Of a stretch of 64,000 nt of DNA, positions 28,207 to 36,811 are shown piece by piece (the first letter of the stretch is position 1; the number at the start of each line of letters is the position of its first letter). Made by a program: the position numbers and the translations under genes. The notes under the pieces were generated by a model that was not told the origin of the DNA, did no database searches, and worked only from the letters and a program-made list of their open reading frames with translations. This stretch comes from JAXGMQ01 sp964613055. Lineage in GTDB: Bacteria; Caldisericota; Caldisericia; JAAYUI01. The stretch is taken from positions 14,257 to 78,256 of the forward strand of contig CAZTGD010000004.1 in the NCBI GenBank assembly GCA_964613055.1, in the 5' to 3' direction.

Positions 28207-28830
28207 TTATCTCTTGTTGATTATGTTGACTTCAGTGATCTTGACCGCGTTAATTGGTTTCTTTATCCCGAGATTCTCGTCAAATTTTGAGGGAACATTG
28301 CTGATTTTATAACAGATATCAAGACCATCTGTTACTTTTCCAAAAACGGTGAAGTTCTTACCAATATTAGGGTTATCCTCTAACAGAATTCCAAATATGG
28401 AGTTATTCAAGTTTGTTTTTGGATTCTTGACCATAAATACGGAACCGGCTTCAGATAAGACGTATGTCCGTTCATACTCACGTTCAAAGGCTTCATGACC
28501 CCTGCCTTGGTTGAAGACGTCTCCGGTTTGGATAAACCTACCTGGTTCAACGTTGTAGAAATCGTTACCCAAGTAGAGTGATCCACTGTATCCTTTACCC
28601 GGGACCTCAATACCTTCACACCATTTTAAAAACTGCTCGCAGGTTGCTGGAGCATTCATGGGATAGAGTGAGACATCAAAGGAACCTTCAGTAGTTTTAA
28701 ATGTAACTACGTGGTCGTCTGAAGGCTCTTCATTCTCTTTATCTATTCGATTGGGAGCACACCCCGTGATCGTAACTGATACGATCACGAGGGTGCACAG
28801 AATTGTGTTTAGAAATAATCTATTTGACAT
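28207..28830 (-). CDS. Cyclophilin-type prolyl isomerase lipoprotein, 207 aa
   Basis: A lipoprotein signal peptide ending in ITGC (Cys near residue 24) is followed by a cyclophilin-like domain (about 43-200: FKTTEGSFDVSLYP, PATCEQFLKW, GRFIQTGDV, NIGKNFTVFGKVTDGLD). Several usual active-site residues of the FHRxxxxFxxQGGD type are altered (YNVEPGRFIQTGD), so catalysis may be reduced. The ATG lies 11 bases inside the end of the upstream cyclophilin gene, indicating coupled translation. Probably an outer-face foldase. Confidence 0.87.
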   Translation of the reverse strand: MSNRLFLNTILCTLVIVSVTITGCAPNRIDKENEEPSDDHVVTFKTTEGSFDVSLYPMNAPATCEQFLKWCEGIEVPGKGYSGSLYLGNDFYNVEPGRFIQTGDVFNQGRGHEAFEREYERTYVLSEAGSVFMVKNPKTNLNNSIFGILLEDNPNIGKNFTVFGKVTDGLDICYKISNVPSKFDENLGIKKPINAVKITEVNIINKR

Positions 28831-29548
28831 ATGCCTTTTCGATTGTTACAGGGGAGGTGGGAGATGATTTTTCACCACTTGGTCCTGCTACAGTCTCAAC
28901 ATTCTCAATTTCTCTGACAATGTCCATTCCGCTGGTGACCTCACCGAAAGCTATGAAACCCATATCATCGAGGAATGTGTTCTCAGCAAGGTTGATGAAG
29001 AACTGAGCGTCTGACTGATATGGCATTGGATTACCAGTTGTTGAAGACGCCATTGCCACTGTGCCAGTAACATTTGATGAACCACTGAACTTGGGATCAA
29101 CATTCATGTTGTTTCCACCAGTTCCATTACCAAGCGGGTCTCCACCCTGAATTACAAAGCCTTTTACAATTCGGTGAAAATCGAGTCCATTGTAGAAACC
29201 TGATTCGGCTTTATCTACCATGTTACCAGCGGCAATTGGCGCTTTACCGAGCCATAAAGTTATCTCGAATGTGCCATGGTTTGTTTCGAAAACAACAGTT
29301 TTCTTATCCACGGAGTGTGCCTCTTCCTTTTCTTCATTTGTTGTCGGATTTGTTTCCTCAATCAGCTCTACTTCACCGATTGATTCTGTTTTAGGGTCAG
29401 TAACAGATTCCGAAAAATCGTCATTTGTTTCAACAATCTCGGTGTTATCCCGTGTAATTGAAACCTCATCCTCGTTTGGTGTTGATCCACAAGAAACGAC
29501 AAAAACGATCATCGCTAGTACAAGCATTATTGCTGTAAACTTCTTCAT
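28820..29548 (-). CDS. Cyclophilin-type peptidylprolyl isomerase lipoprotein, 242 aa
   Basis: Lipoprotein signal peptide with VVSC as lipobox (Cys20), an acidic Thr/Glu-rich linker to about residue 80, then a canonical bacterial cyclophilin: VVFETNHGTFEITLW, GLDFHRIVKGFVIQGGDPLGNGTGG with the catalytic Arg, MASSTTGNPMPYQSDAQFFINLAEN, and GFIAFGEVTSGMDIV. AAAGGAGAATGAT precedes the ATG. It is the more intact member of a tandem pair of anchored cyclophilins. Confidence 0.95.
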   Translation of the reverse strand: MKKFTAIMLVLAMIVFVVSCGSTPNEDEVSITRDNTEIVETNDDFSESVTDPKTESIGEVELIEETNPTTNEEKEEAHSVDKKTVVFETNHGTFEITLWLGKAPIAAGNMVDKAESGFYNGLDFHRIVKGFVIQGGDPLGNGTGGNNMNVDPKFSGSSNVTGTVAMASSTTGNPMPYQSDAQFFINLAENTFLDDMGFIAFGEVTSGMDIVREIENVETVAGPSGEKSSPTSPVTIEKAYVK

Positions 29549-29606
29549 ATCATTCTCCTTTCAGCACATCTAAGCAAGATATTATCTGGATTTTCTCTAT
29601 AAACTC

Positions 29607-29640
29607 AACCAAGCCCGGAATAGTTATCCCGGGCTTGGTT
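29607..29640 (-). terminator. Terminator of the S1-domain protein gene
   Basis: A perfect 12-base inverted repeat (AACCAAGCCCGG / CCGGGCTTGGTT) with a 10-base loop lies between the S1-domain gene and the cyclophilin pair. The minus-strand tail after it is TTGAGTTTATAG, only moderately U-rich. Confidence 0.7.
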
Positions 29641-29681
29641 TGTAGTACTTATGTATGTGTGGTGTTTAGGTGTTCCTGTTT

Positions 29682-31325
29682 CTATTCTTCTTTACCCTCG
29701 GTATCTTCATCGTCAGCTGTATATTCTGTGTTTTCATCTTTACCACTGTCAGGCTCGAACGTTGCTGTCACTGAACTATTATCTGAATCTGGTTTATCTT
29801 CTGTATGCACGTTCTCTAATGCGCTTTTGGCTTCAGACTCCTCTTTTTCCTTTTCCTCTTGCAGTTTGACAGCTTCGAGTACATCCCGGTTTTCTTTCTC
29901 AAGATCACTCTCTGACATGAATCTTACGGATGGGTCTCCACCTTCTCTGGCAAACTCCTGAAGATATTTTTCTTCTTCAGTCTGTTCTCTCCTAAAGCGC
30001 CTCTTTCTTTCAGTTCTGGCTGGTGGATCGATGAGAGCTTTCATTGAAAGACGCATCTTTCGCTCCTCAGGATGGATATCTATAACCTTACACTTGACGG
30101 TCTGTCCTTCAGATATCTCACTGTCAACACGCTCAACACGATGATGCGCTATCTGTGATATGTGAAGTAGTCCAGAAATACCTTCCTCAATCTCAACGAT
30201 TGCACCGAACTTGAGGAGTTTTCTTACTGTACCCTCAACCACATCATCAGCTTGATATTTGTATGGCACAAGCTCCCAAGGATGAGGGTTGGCTTGTCTT
30301 AGTGAAAGAGATATCCTCTCGCCACCCTGGGCTATTTTCAGCAGTTTGACAGTGACCTTGTCACCCTTGCTGAGAACATCCTTTGGTGCTTTCCTGGAAC
30401 CCCAAGAGAGTTCTGAGAGATGAATCAATCCCTCAACCTTTTCTCCAAGGTCAACGAATGCACCAAACTCAACGATGCTGACAACCTTTCCTTCATAGAG
30501 TTCACCAACCTCAAGGTTTTCAATGAATGCATCCCTTCTGCTGGATTTCTCTTGTTCAAGAACCACCCTTTGTGAGCAGACAACCCTTCGTGTCGAGCGG
30601 TCTACCTCGATAACTCGGACCCTCATCTCCTTGCCAATCCATTTCTTGGGGTCAGAGTTTCTCTTCATTTCAATAAGAGAGCGTGGTATGAAGGCTGTAA
30701 CTCCAAGATCAACGAGGATACCACCCTTAACCGCTTTCTTGCCGGTTGTGGAGAGTATCTCTTTCCTATCCATTGCTTCACTGAGTCTATCCCAAATAAG
30801 CTCAAAATCAGCTCTCTTCTTGGACAGCAACAATGTGCCATCGCTGTCACCAGACTTCATAACCTTGCATCTTACCGTATCTCCAGGTGAGAACTCTTCT
30901 TCAAGTGGCAATTCTGGGTTTGTCCTTGAAATCTCTTTGACAGCAATAAAACCCTCTGATTTCTGACCAACGTCAACGAGAAGACCGTCAGGGCTGACCT
31001 TAACTATTGTGGCGTCCATAATATCACCACGTTTTATCGGTTTGCCCTCAACGTCTGATATAGCTTCGCTCATAACGGATTTTATGAATTCGTTACCCTC
31101 ATCGTCTGCATCATCAGATTCTTTTAACTCTGCATACACAGCTTCAGAAGAAGGTTTATTTTCAACAGTTGAGTTGTCCGTACTCTCATACTCACCGGTT
31201 TGAGCTTCTGGCTTCTTCTCAGTTTCAACAGGAGTGCTTTCAATCTTTTTTTCTTCTGATACTACTTCGATCGGTTTGTTTTCTTCTACAGCTTCGTCTT
31301 TTCTCTCAAGTTCTTCTTCAAACAT
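29682..31325 (-). CDS. Ribosomal protein S1-like protein with four S1 domains, 547 aa
   Basis: RNA-binding protein with four S1 OB-fold domains: about 95-165 (KRGDIMDATIVKVSPDGLLVDVG), 180-255 (VKGGILVDLGVTAFIP), 270-340 (GELYEGKVVSIVEFGAFVDLG, LIHLSEL) and 355-430 (VVEGTVRKLLKFGAIVEIE, LLHISQI). Both ends carry long acidic extensions, unusual for the small Gram-positive S1 homologues; the C-terminal one is Glu/Asp/Ser-rich and may be disordered. Upstream in-frame codons extend to 31373, but the ATG at 31325 begins the acidic N-terminus and is preferred; the ribosome site there (GGTG close to the ATG) is weak. It probably assists mRNA binding to the ribosome, which is of interest given the mixed SD and leaderless starts in this window. 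Confidence 0.9.
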   Translation of the reverse strand: MFEEELERKDEAVEENKPIEVVSEEKKIESTPVETEKKPEAQTGEYESTDNSTVENKPSSEAVYAELKESDDADDEGNEFIKSVMSEAISDVEGKPIKRGDIMDATIVKVSPDGLLVDVGQKSEGFIAVKEISRTNPELPLEEEFSPGDTVRCKVMKSGDSDGTLLLSKKRADFELIWDRLSEAMDRKEILSTTGKKAVKGGILVDLGVTAFIPRSLIEMKRNSDPKKWIGKEMRVRVIEVDRSTRRVVCSQRVVLEQEKSSRRDAFIENLEVGELYEGKVVSIVEFGAFVDLGEKVEGLIHLSELSWGSRKAPKDVLSKGDKVTVKLLKIAQGGERISLSLRQANPHPWELVPYKYQADDVVEGTVRKLLKFGAIVEIEEGISGLLHISQIAHHRVERVDSEISEGQTVKCKVIDIHPEERKMRLSMKALIDPPARTERKRRFRREQTEEEKYLQEFAREGGDPSVRFMSESDLEKENRDVLEAVKLQEEKEKEESEAKSALENVHTEDKPDSDNSSVTATFEPDSGKDENTEYTADDEDTEGKEE

Positions 31326-31457
31326 GTTCACCACTTCGAAACACCTCGTCTTATTTAAGCATATCTCACGCAAGCCGACATTACCTTCGGTCTGCGATTA
31401 CACCAAGTAAATTGTTATGGAAAGAAACGCTTTATAACAGGTTGTTTGTGTTAAACG

Positions 31458-31486
31458 TTGACTGTTTCCAGGGTGAACTGTAGATT
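31458..31486 (+). promoter_or_regulatory. Promoter of the helicase gene, leaderless
   Basis: TTGACT (31458-31463) and TAGATT (31481-31486) are 17 bases apart. The seventh base after the -10 is the A of an in-frame ATG at 31493. Confidence 0.7.
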
Positions 31487-31492
31487 ATGGGT

Positions 31493-33748
31493 ATGGACAT
31501 AGGTGATCTCGTAGCAAGGTTGTACAGAAGAGAATCCAGCAATAGACTTACTTTGATTCACTTTCAAAGTAAGTCTGCAAAGCATGCTGAAATCCCATCA
31601 AGCATACCTGATGAGGTAAAAGATTGTCTTTCTGATATGGGTATTAATAGCCTGTACAGCCATCAATCTCAATCGGTCAATGCAATTTCTCAAGGGAAAA
31701 ACGTTGTGATAGCAACAGCAACCGCTTCCGGAAAAACGCTTTGCTACAACATACCGGTTCTATCAAAGCTGGTGGAAAAACCTGAGTCAAGATCGTTGTA
31801 TCTTTTTCCAACAAAAGCACTTTCATCTGATCAATCAACTGGTTTGAGAGAAATGATGAAAACAATGAAAATCGGGAAGCAAATGCACACATATGATGGG
31901 GATACACCACCAAGTGTCAGGCAGATGTTGAGGAAAACGGGTTCAATTATACTAACAAATCCGGATATGCTTCACAAAGCCATACTCCCTCATCATACGA
32001 AGTGGATGCATCTGTTTGAAAACCTGAATTATGTTGTCATAGACGAGCTTCATGGATACAGAGGTGTTTTTGGTTCTCATATGGCCAATGTCATCAGAAG
32101 GTTGAAACGTATCGCTAATTTCTACGGTAGTCACCCCCAGTTTATTATGTCATCCGCTACTATTCGAAATCCAAAAGAGCTGGCAACAAAGATCATTGAA
32201 GATGATGTTGTCGTGGTTGATGACGATGGTTCACCAAGAGGGGATAATTATCTTTTAGTTTATAATCCACCGATAGTCGACTCTCAGATGGGATTTAGAA
32301 AATCGATACAGTTTGAGGCGGTAAGATTCGCACTTGAGTGCTTAAAGGAACAGATTCAGACAATCGTGTTTGCCAGAAGCAGGATAAGGGTGGAACAGAT
32401 ACTGAGTTTGCTCAAAGAGGGAGTCCGTCGATTTGATATAGATTCAAAACGAATAAGGGGATACAGGGGGGGTTATCTTCCTCTTGAACGCAGAGAGATT
32501 GAAAAAGGCTTGAAGGGCGGAGACGTTTTGGGTGTCGTGTCCACAAATGCTCTGGAACTTGGTATTGATATTGGTCAGCTTGAAGCGGCAATAATTGCTG
32601 GTTATCCAGGAACGATCGCAAGTCTCAAACAACAGGCTGGAAGAGCTGGAAGGCATCAACAAGCGAGTATGGGTATCCTCGTTTTGTCCAGCAATCCGAT
32701 GGACCAGTACATCCATAGTCACCCAGATTTTCTGGTTCATTCCTCACCAGAGGCCGGACTGATAAACCCAGACAACCTCTATGTAATTATCTCTCATATC
32801 AAGTGTGCGGCGTTTGAACTGCCCTTCTTGGATGGAGAGAGGTTTGGTAATGCTGAAATAACATCCATTCTGAAGCATTTGCAGGATAATGGTGTTATCA
32901 ACCATTCAGCCGGGAAATGGTACTGGATGACAGACTCGTATCCTGCCAATGAAATATCCCTAAGGAACGCCTCTGAAGGCAATATTACAATCCATGATGT
33001 GAAAACGGATAATACGATAGGTGAGGTTGATATGCTGACCGCACCAATGCTCGTTCACGATCAGGCTATCTATATACATCAGGGAGTCACATATCATGTA
33101 GATAGGCTTGATTTTGATAAGAGAAAAGCCTTTGTTAGGAAAGTAAAGGTAGACTACTTCACTGATGCAAACCTGCAGGTCAAGCTATCGATCCTTGATG
33201 AATCAACATCGAAAACTAGTGATGATATAACATTCGGTTGGGGAGAGGTTTCTGTTACTGCTTTAACATCAGTGTTTAAGAAAGTGAAGATGTCTACCCA
33301 TGAAAATCTTGGATGGGGTGAGGTTCATCTGCCTGAGATGACAATGGATACGACTTCATGGTGGATATCATTGGGTAAGACATTTATTGAAAATTTCTCG
33401 AGGTCTGACCTCGGATCAGCCATGATCGGCTTGGGAAATCTATTGATAGGTATTCTTCCAATACATCTGATGTGTGATCCAAAGGATCTTGCCATGCACA
33501 TTGAAATAAAATCACAACATTTCAGTTCGCCCACAATCTTCATCTATGAAACGAATGCAGGAGGAGTTGGGCTAGCGGGGAACATATTTGAGATGGATTT
33601 AAATCATTTGAGGATGGCGTGTGAAATTGTGTCAAACTGTAAATGTAAGAATGGATGCCCAGCGTGTGTTGGTCCACCTTTTACAAACGCCCCACCATCC
33701 AAAGCTTTAACAAAAGATTTACTTTCAATGATCCTCAAGATAAAATAG
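31493..33748 (+). CDS. DEAD/DEAH-box helicase of the MrfA/YprA family with DUF1998 region, 751 aa
   Basis: Superfamily 2 3'-5' DNA helicase. In Bacillus subtilis the family member MrfA works in repair of mitomycin C lesions. Motif I is ATATASGKTL, motif II is DELHGYRG (DExH), motif III is SSAT, and motif VI-type GRAGRHQQASMGI follows. The C-terminal DUF1998-like region holds four clustered Cys (CKCKNGCPACVG, residues near 710), likely metal ligands. The first in-frame ATG at 31487 directly abuts the -10 hexamer and could not be on the transcript; the second, at 31493, sits exactly where transcription should begin. No SD is present. Confidence 0.93.
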   Translation: MDIGDLVARLYRRESSNRLTLIHFQSKSAKHAEIPSSIPDEVKDCLSDMGINSLYSHQSQSVNAISQGKNVVIATATASGKTLCYNIPVLSKLVEKPESRSLYLFPTKALSSDQSTGLREMMKTMKIGKQMHTYDGDTPPSVRQMLRKTGSIILTNPDMLHKAILPHHTKWMHLFENLNYVVIDELHGYRGVFGSHMANVIRRLKRIANFYGSHPQFIMSSATIRNPKELATKIIEDDVVVVDDDGSPRGDNYLLVYNPPIVDSQMGFRKSIQFEAVRFALECLKEQIQTIVFARSRIRVEQILSLLKEGVRRFDIDSKRIRGYRGGYLPLERREIEKGLKGGDVLGVVSTNALELGIDIGQLEAAIIAGYPGTIASLKQQAGRAGRHQQASMGILVLSSNPMDQYIHSHPDFLVHSSPEAGLINPDNLYVIISHIKCAAFELPFLDGERFGNAEITSILKHLQDNGVINHSAGKWYWMTDSYPANEISLRNASEGNITIHDVKTDNTIGEVDMLTAPMLVHDQAIYIHQGVTYHVDRLDFDKRKAFVRKVKVDYFTDANLQVKLSILDESTSKTSDDITFGWGEVSVTALTSVFKKVKMSTHENLGWGEVHLPEMTMDTTSWWISLGKTFIENFSRSDLGSAMIGLGNLLIGILPIHLMCDPKDLAMHIEIKSQHFSSPTIFIYETNAGGVGLAGNIFEMDLNHLRMACEIVSNCKCKNGCPACVGPPFTNAPPSKALTKDLLSMILKIK

Positions 33749-33766
33749 AAATCCGGAAAACAGCAA

Positions 33767-34174
33767 CTATTGCCTGTTGCGGAAGGGGTTTGATTTCCTC
33801 TGTGCTTTGTGCAGTTGCTCCTCATTCATTCCAAAATAATGACCAATCTCGTGGTACAACACGTGTTCAATTATCGCTCGAAGGTGCTTTATGTCCCTTG
33901 CTCTGGTTGTTATTGGTTTTCTGAATAGAAGTATGCGATCGGGCCAGGAGTAGGGAGCCATACCCCTTCTTGATGTTCTTGGAACGCCCGTATAAAGACC
34001 AAGCAAACCCATCGGATTACCGATACTCAATCGTCGAAGGATATCCCTTGGTGCATAATCCATCACCTGATATGAGATGTTGGCATCAATTAACTTATCC
34101 AACCAGTAATCGGGCAGTCGGTTCCATGCCTCTTCAACCATCAGAGAGAACGATGAGCTATCAATGGATATCAT
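33767..34174 (-). CDS. Minimal zincin-type metallopeptidase family protein, 135 aa
   Basis: Small cytoplasmic zincin of the PF06262 (DUF1025) type. The motif HEIGHYFGMNEEQL near the C-terminus supplies the HExxH zinc site; the length of about 130 is normal. The function of the family is poorly known. Its start overlaps the stop of the GNAT gene by four bases (ATGA), so it is the last gene of the cysS operon. It faces the helicase gene with only 18 bases between the stops. Confidence 0.85.
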   Translation of the reverse strand: MISIDSSSFSLMVEEAWNRLPDYWLDKLIDANISYQVMDYAPRDILRRLSIGNPMGLLGLYTGVPRTSRRGMAPYSWPDRILLFRKPITTRARDIKHLRAIIEHVLYHEIGHYFGMNEEQLHKAQRKSNPFRNRQ

Positions 34175-35085
34175 ATTCGATACATCATCTGTGTTATGCC
34201 TAAATCGTTTTCATTGTCTTCGCCAGTGTTGTCAGGTGATATTATTTCTTTATTTTTAACGAAGCCGGCATCAATATAAGCTGATCTACAACCAGTGGCG
34301 GCTGCAAGATCAGGGTTATTAGGTTCCTTTTCTGTAGCAAACACCTCAATCTTTACTAGCCTTGTTTTCTTTGCAAATTGTTTTGTTCTCTCAAGCAGTA
34401 TCTGTTTTACATCTTTACGGTTTCGATACTTAGGATATACATACAGATCAATTATCTGAAGCACTCTCATGTCCTTAACGCTGGTGACATGACTGCATCC
34501 AATCCTCCAGGCAACGGGTTTAGGCAGTTGAGTGATGTAACCAGCCACCTCTGAGCCTATAAAGGCAGTTGATATAATCCGACCATATTGTCTTGTAGTA
34601 TCAGAGAGAAAAGTCACAACCTCGGGACTGCCATTAGGACCAAACCCTCCTTCTGGATGTCTGAAAGGGGAGGGCAAACCCTGACCGCTGATATCCCTCA
34701 ATGTGATGTTTTTAACCATCACTGATTTATCCTGGCGGTTCACATCCAGACTTGGATGGATAAAGGTTTTCCGATCCTCAATATCTTGAACCCTCTTCAA
34801 GTTGTGTTTTTTGATGTTGCTTATAAGCGTTTCATTTATTCTATGAGTTCCAATGAACTCCCTATTAATGAAGAAGTGAGGTTCTGCGCCGTCAACTTGG
34901 CTATTTTTATCGTCATTTCTGATGCTTTTTACAGCTGATGAGATGTGTCTGGGAAGCATTACAAGCTGAGCATCCCTTATCTCGTTTAGGTTCCACTCCC
35001 TGAGTTTTAAGCCGAAGGCAGTTGAAACATCCCGTGCCATAAATCCTGATGACTTATACGGTGAAAAAATCCAGTCTAAGATCAT
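34171..35085 (-). CDS. GNAT-family N-acetyltransferase-like protein, 304 aa
   Basis: The C-terminal half (about 150-300) has a GNAT layout: a beta strand pair around TAFIGSEVAGYITQ, then LQIIDLYVYPKYRNRKDVKQILLERTKQFAKK, which fits acetyl-CoA motif A, then a last strand VKIEVFATEKEPNN and a helix with AATGCRSAYIDAGFV. The N-terminal half has no domain I recognise. AAGGAG lies seven bases before the ATG. The substrate is unknown. It sits between a 2-hydroxyacid dehydrogenase and a small zincin in one operon. Confidence 0.75.
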   Translation of the reverse strand: MILDWIFSPYKSSGFMARDVSTAFGLKLREWNLNEIRDAQLVMLPRHISSAVKSIRNDDKNSQVDGAEPHFFINREFIGTHRINETLISNIKKHNLKRVQDIEDRKTFIHPSLDVNRQDKSVMVKNITLRDISGQGLPSPFRHPEGGFGPNGSPEVVTFLSDTTRQYGRIISTAFIGSEVAGYITQLPKPVAWRIGCSHVTSVKDMRVLQIIDLYVYPKYRNRKDVKQILLERTKQFAKKTRLVKIEVFATEKEPNNPDLAAATGCRSAYIDAGFVKNKEIISPDNTGEDNENDLGITQMMYRI

Positions 35086-35103
35086 GGGAGTTCTCCTTTC
35101 AAA

Positions 35104-36087
35104 TCAATAACCGAGTTCCTTTTTTATGATGTTTTTTGGGGTTTTTCCATCGACTAACAGCATTATGTTATCTCGAACCAAACGTGCAAATCGTGGCCAG
35201 AACTCTGGTGTCATTCCCGCTGAATGAGGAGAGGTAATGACCTGTGGCATTGAAAGAAGTTGTGAACTAGGGTCAATCGGTTCGGTAGAGAATACGTCGA
35301 GTCCTGCTGATGAAATTATTCCAGATTTTATTGAAGAGATGAGGGCACTTTCATCAACCAGATTGCCATTTGAGATGTTTATGAAGGTGCAACCATTCTT
35401 CATCATAGAGAAGACCTGGTTGTTGAAAAATTTTTCTGTTTTGTTGGTTCTTGGCAAAGCACAAACGACTATATCAGAATTCTCAAGTGCGAGTGCTATA
35501 TCCTCTGTAGTGTATACCTTATCAACGTTATCAACCGATTTAGCTGTTTGCTTGACCCCGATAGTTTTCATCTGAAATCCGCGTTTGGCAATCTCTGCGA
35601 CTCTCATGCCAATTTTACCAAGACCGAATATACATATTGTTTTTCCCATTATTTCATAGGGAGTCAGATTTGAAAGATTTAGAGAGTTACCCCACCAATC
35701 CTTTGGCGACATCCTTTGGCTGGCTTCAATGAGTTTTCGACTGCATGCAAGGATCATAGAAAAGGTGTGTTCAGCGATGGCTTCGGTTCTACATCCACCT
35801 GAATTCGTAACAACAACTTTGGACTCGAGTACCTCTGGATAGAGATGCTCCTTGCTTACACCATCAATAGCATAGAATATCGCTTTAAGGTTGTTTGCCA
35901 GAGAGAATGTCTTTGGTGGCACCCAGAAACTCACAACAACATCAGCGTCAACTATTTCATTCTTGAGATCGCGGTGCTTTATCTTGAGGAGTTTGTGCTC
36001 GGGGAGTGTTTCAACCATTGCTCCAAATATATTTGAGGGCATCTTATAGAAAGGTATGTTGCTATCCAGATCAAACACTACTTTCAT
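35104..36087 (-). CDS. D-isomer-specific 2-hydroxyacid dehydrogenase (phosphoglycerate dehydrogenase-like), 327 aa
   Basis: NAD(P)-dependent oxidoreductase of the D-2-hydroxyacid dehydrogenase family. The nucleotide fold is at about 140-175 (GKTICIFGLGKIGMRVA); NISNGNLVDESAL contains Asn where the family usually has a catalytic Arg-preceding GRG segment, and the usual catalytic His lies in SPHSAGMTPE. At 327 residues there is no ACT domain, so serine synthesis is not implied. A TTG two codons upstream is also in frame, but GAGGAGG seven bases before the ATG at 36087 fixes the start. It overlaps the end of rlmB by 17 bases. Confidence 0.85.
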   Translation of the reverse strand: MKVVFDLDSNIPFYKMPSNIFGAMVETLPEHKLLKIKHRDLKNEIVDADVVVSFWVPPKTFSLANNLKAIFYAIDGVSKEHLYPEVLESKVVVTNSGGCRTEAIAEHTFSMILACSRKLIEASQRMSPKDWWGNSLNLSNLTPYEIMGKTICIFGLGKIGMRVAEIAKRGFQMKTIGVKQTAKSVDNVDKVYTTEDIALALENSDIVVCALPRTNKTEKFFNNQVFSMMKNGCTFINISNGNLVDESALISSIKSGIISSAGLDVFSTEPIDPSSQLLSMPQVITSPHSAGMTPEFWPRFARLVRDNIMLLVDGKTPKNIIKKELGY

Positions 36088-36811
36088 TGTCAAACCTCCT
36101 CGAAAGCTTATACATCACTATGCCAGCCGATACGGAGGCATTCAAGGAATTAACATTCCCTTTCATCGGTATATTTATCAGCATGTCACAGTGTTTTCGA
36201 ACAGAAGGTCTAATGCCCCTGCCTTCTGAACCAATAACAAGAACAGACCGATCGGAGAAATCACACTGTCCTAGGTTTCTCTTGGCTTCAGGAGCAGTGC
36301 CGTAAACCCAGAATCCGCGTTCTTTCAGTGTCTCAATGATCTGAGAGATATTTGTTGTTCTGACAATAGGTATGTGCATAACTGCACCTGATGAAGCTCG
36401 AGTTACAGTAGCAGTTATGGGACAGGCAGACCTTTTTGGAATTATTACAGCATCCATACCTAGACACTCAGCTGATCGAATTATCGCACCAAGATTCTGT
36501 GGATCGCTGATTTGGTCGAGTACAACTATGCCTGATTGTGGACCGATTCGATTGATGATAATATCCAAACCTGTATAGCTTATCGGTGACACAAATGCAA
36601 CGACATCACGTGCGTTGTTTGATATTGATTTAAGTCTGGTGTTTGAGACAAAGTCAAAGGGGATGTTATTAGATTTGCATCCATCTATTATCCCTTTTAT
36701 AGTCGAGTCTTTTCTTAAGCTATCCCTTAGTCTTACCCGATTGATTGGAACTGAAGAATTAATAGCTTCTAGAATTGAATTCTTGCCATAGATTATATTC
36801 TCATCGTTCAT
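36071..36811 (-). CDS. rlmB: 23S rRNA 2'-O-ribose methyltransferase, TrmH/SpoU family (RlmB type)
   Basis: SPOUT methyltransferase expected to methylate G2251-equivalent of 23S rRNA or a tRNA. The N-terminal substrate-binding domain opens with IIYGKNSILEAI. The SPOUT core shows VLDQISDPQNLGAIIRSAECLGMDAVI, the SSGAVMHIP segment, VIGSEGRGIRPSV and the C-terminal IPMKGNVNSLNASVSAGIVMY. The length is 246, the family norm. It overlaps cysS by four bases, a common pairing of these two genes. Confidence 0.94.
   Translation of the reverse strand: MNDENIIYGKNSILEAINSSVPINRVRLRDSLRKDSTIKGIIDGCKSNNIPFDFVSNTRLKSISNNARDVVAFVSPISYTGLDIIINRIGPQSGIVVLDQISDPQNLGAIIRSAECLGMDAVIIPKRSACPITATVTRASSGAVMHIPIVRTTNISQIIETLKERGFWVYGTAPEAKRNLGQCDFSDRSVLVIGSEGRGIRPSVRKHCDMLINIPMKGNVNSLNASVSAGIVMYKLSRRFDNESSV

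Noticed and set aside
30523..30966. A 147-codon plus-strand open frame
   Set aside because: It is antisense to two S1 domains.
31487..31492. ATG at 31487 as helicase start
   Set aside because: It directly abuts the -10 hexamer, so it would not be on the transcript; the ATG six bases later fits better.
33749..33790. GCAAC/GTTGC hairpin between the helicase and zincin genes as a terminator
   Set aside because: The stem is only five pairs, overlaps the zincin coding end and has no T run.
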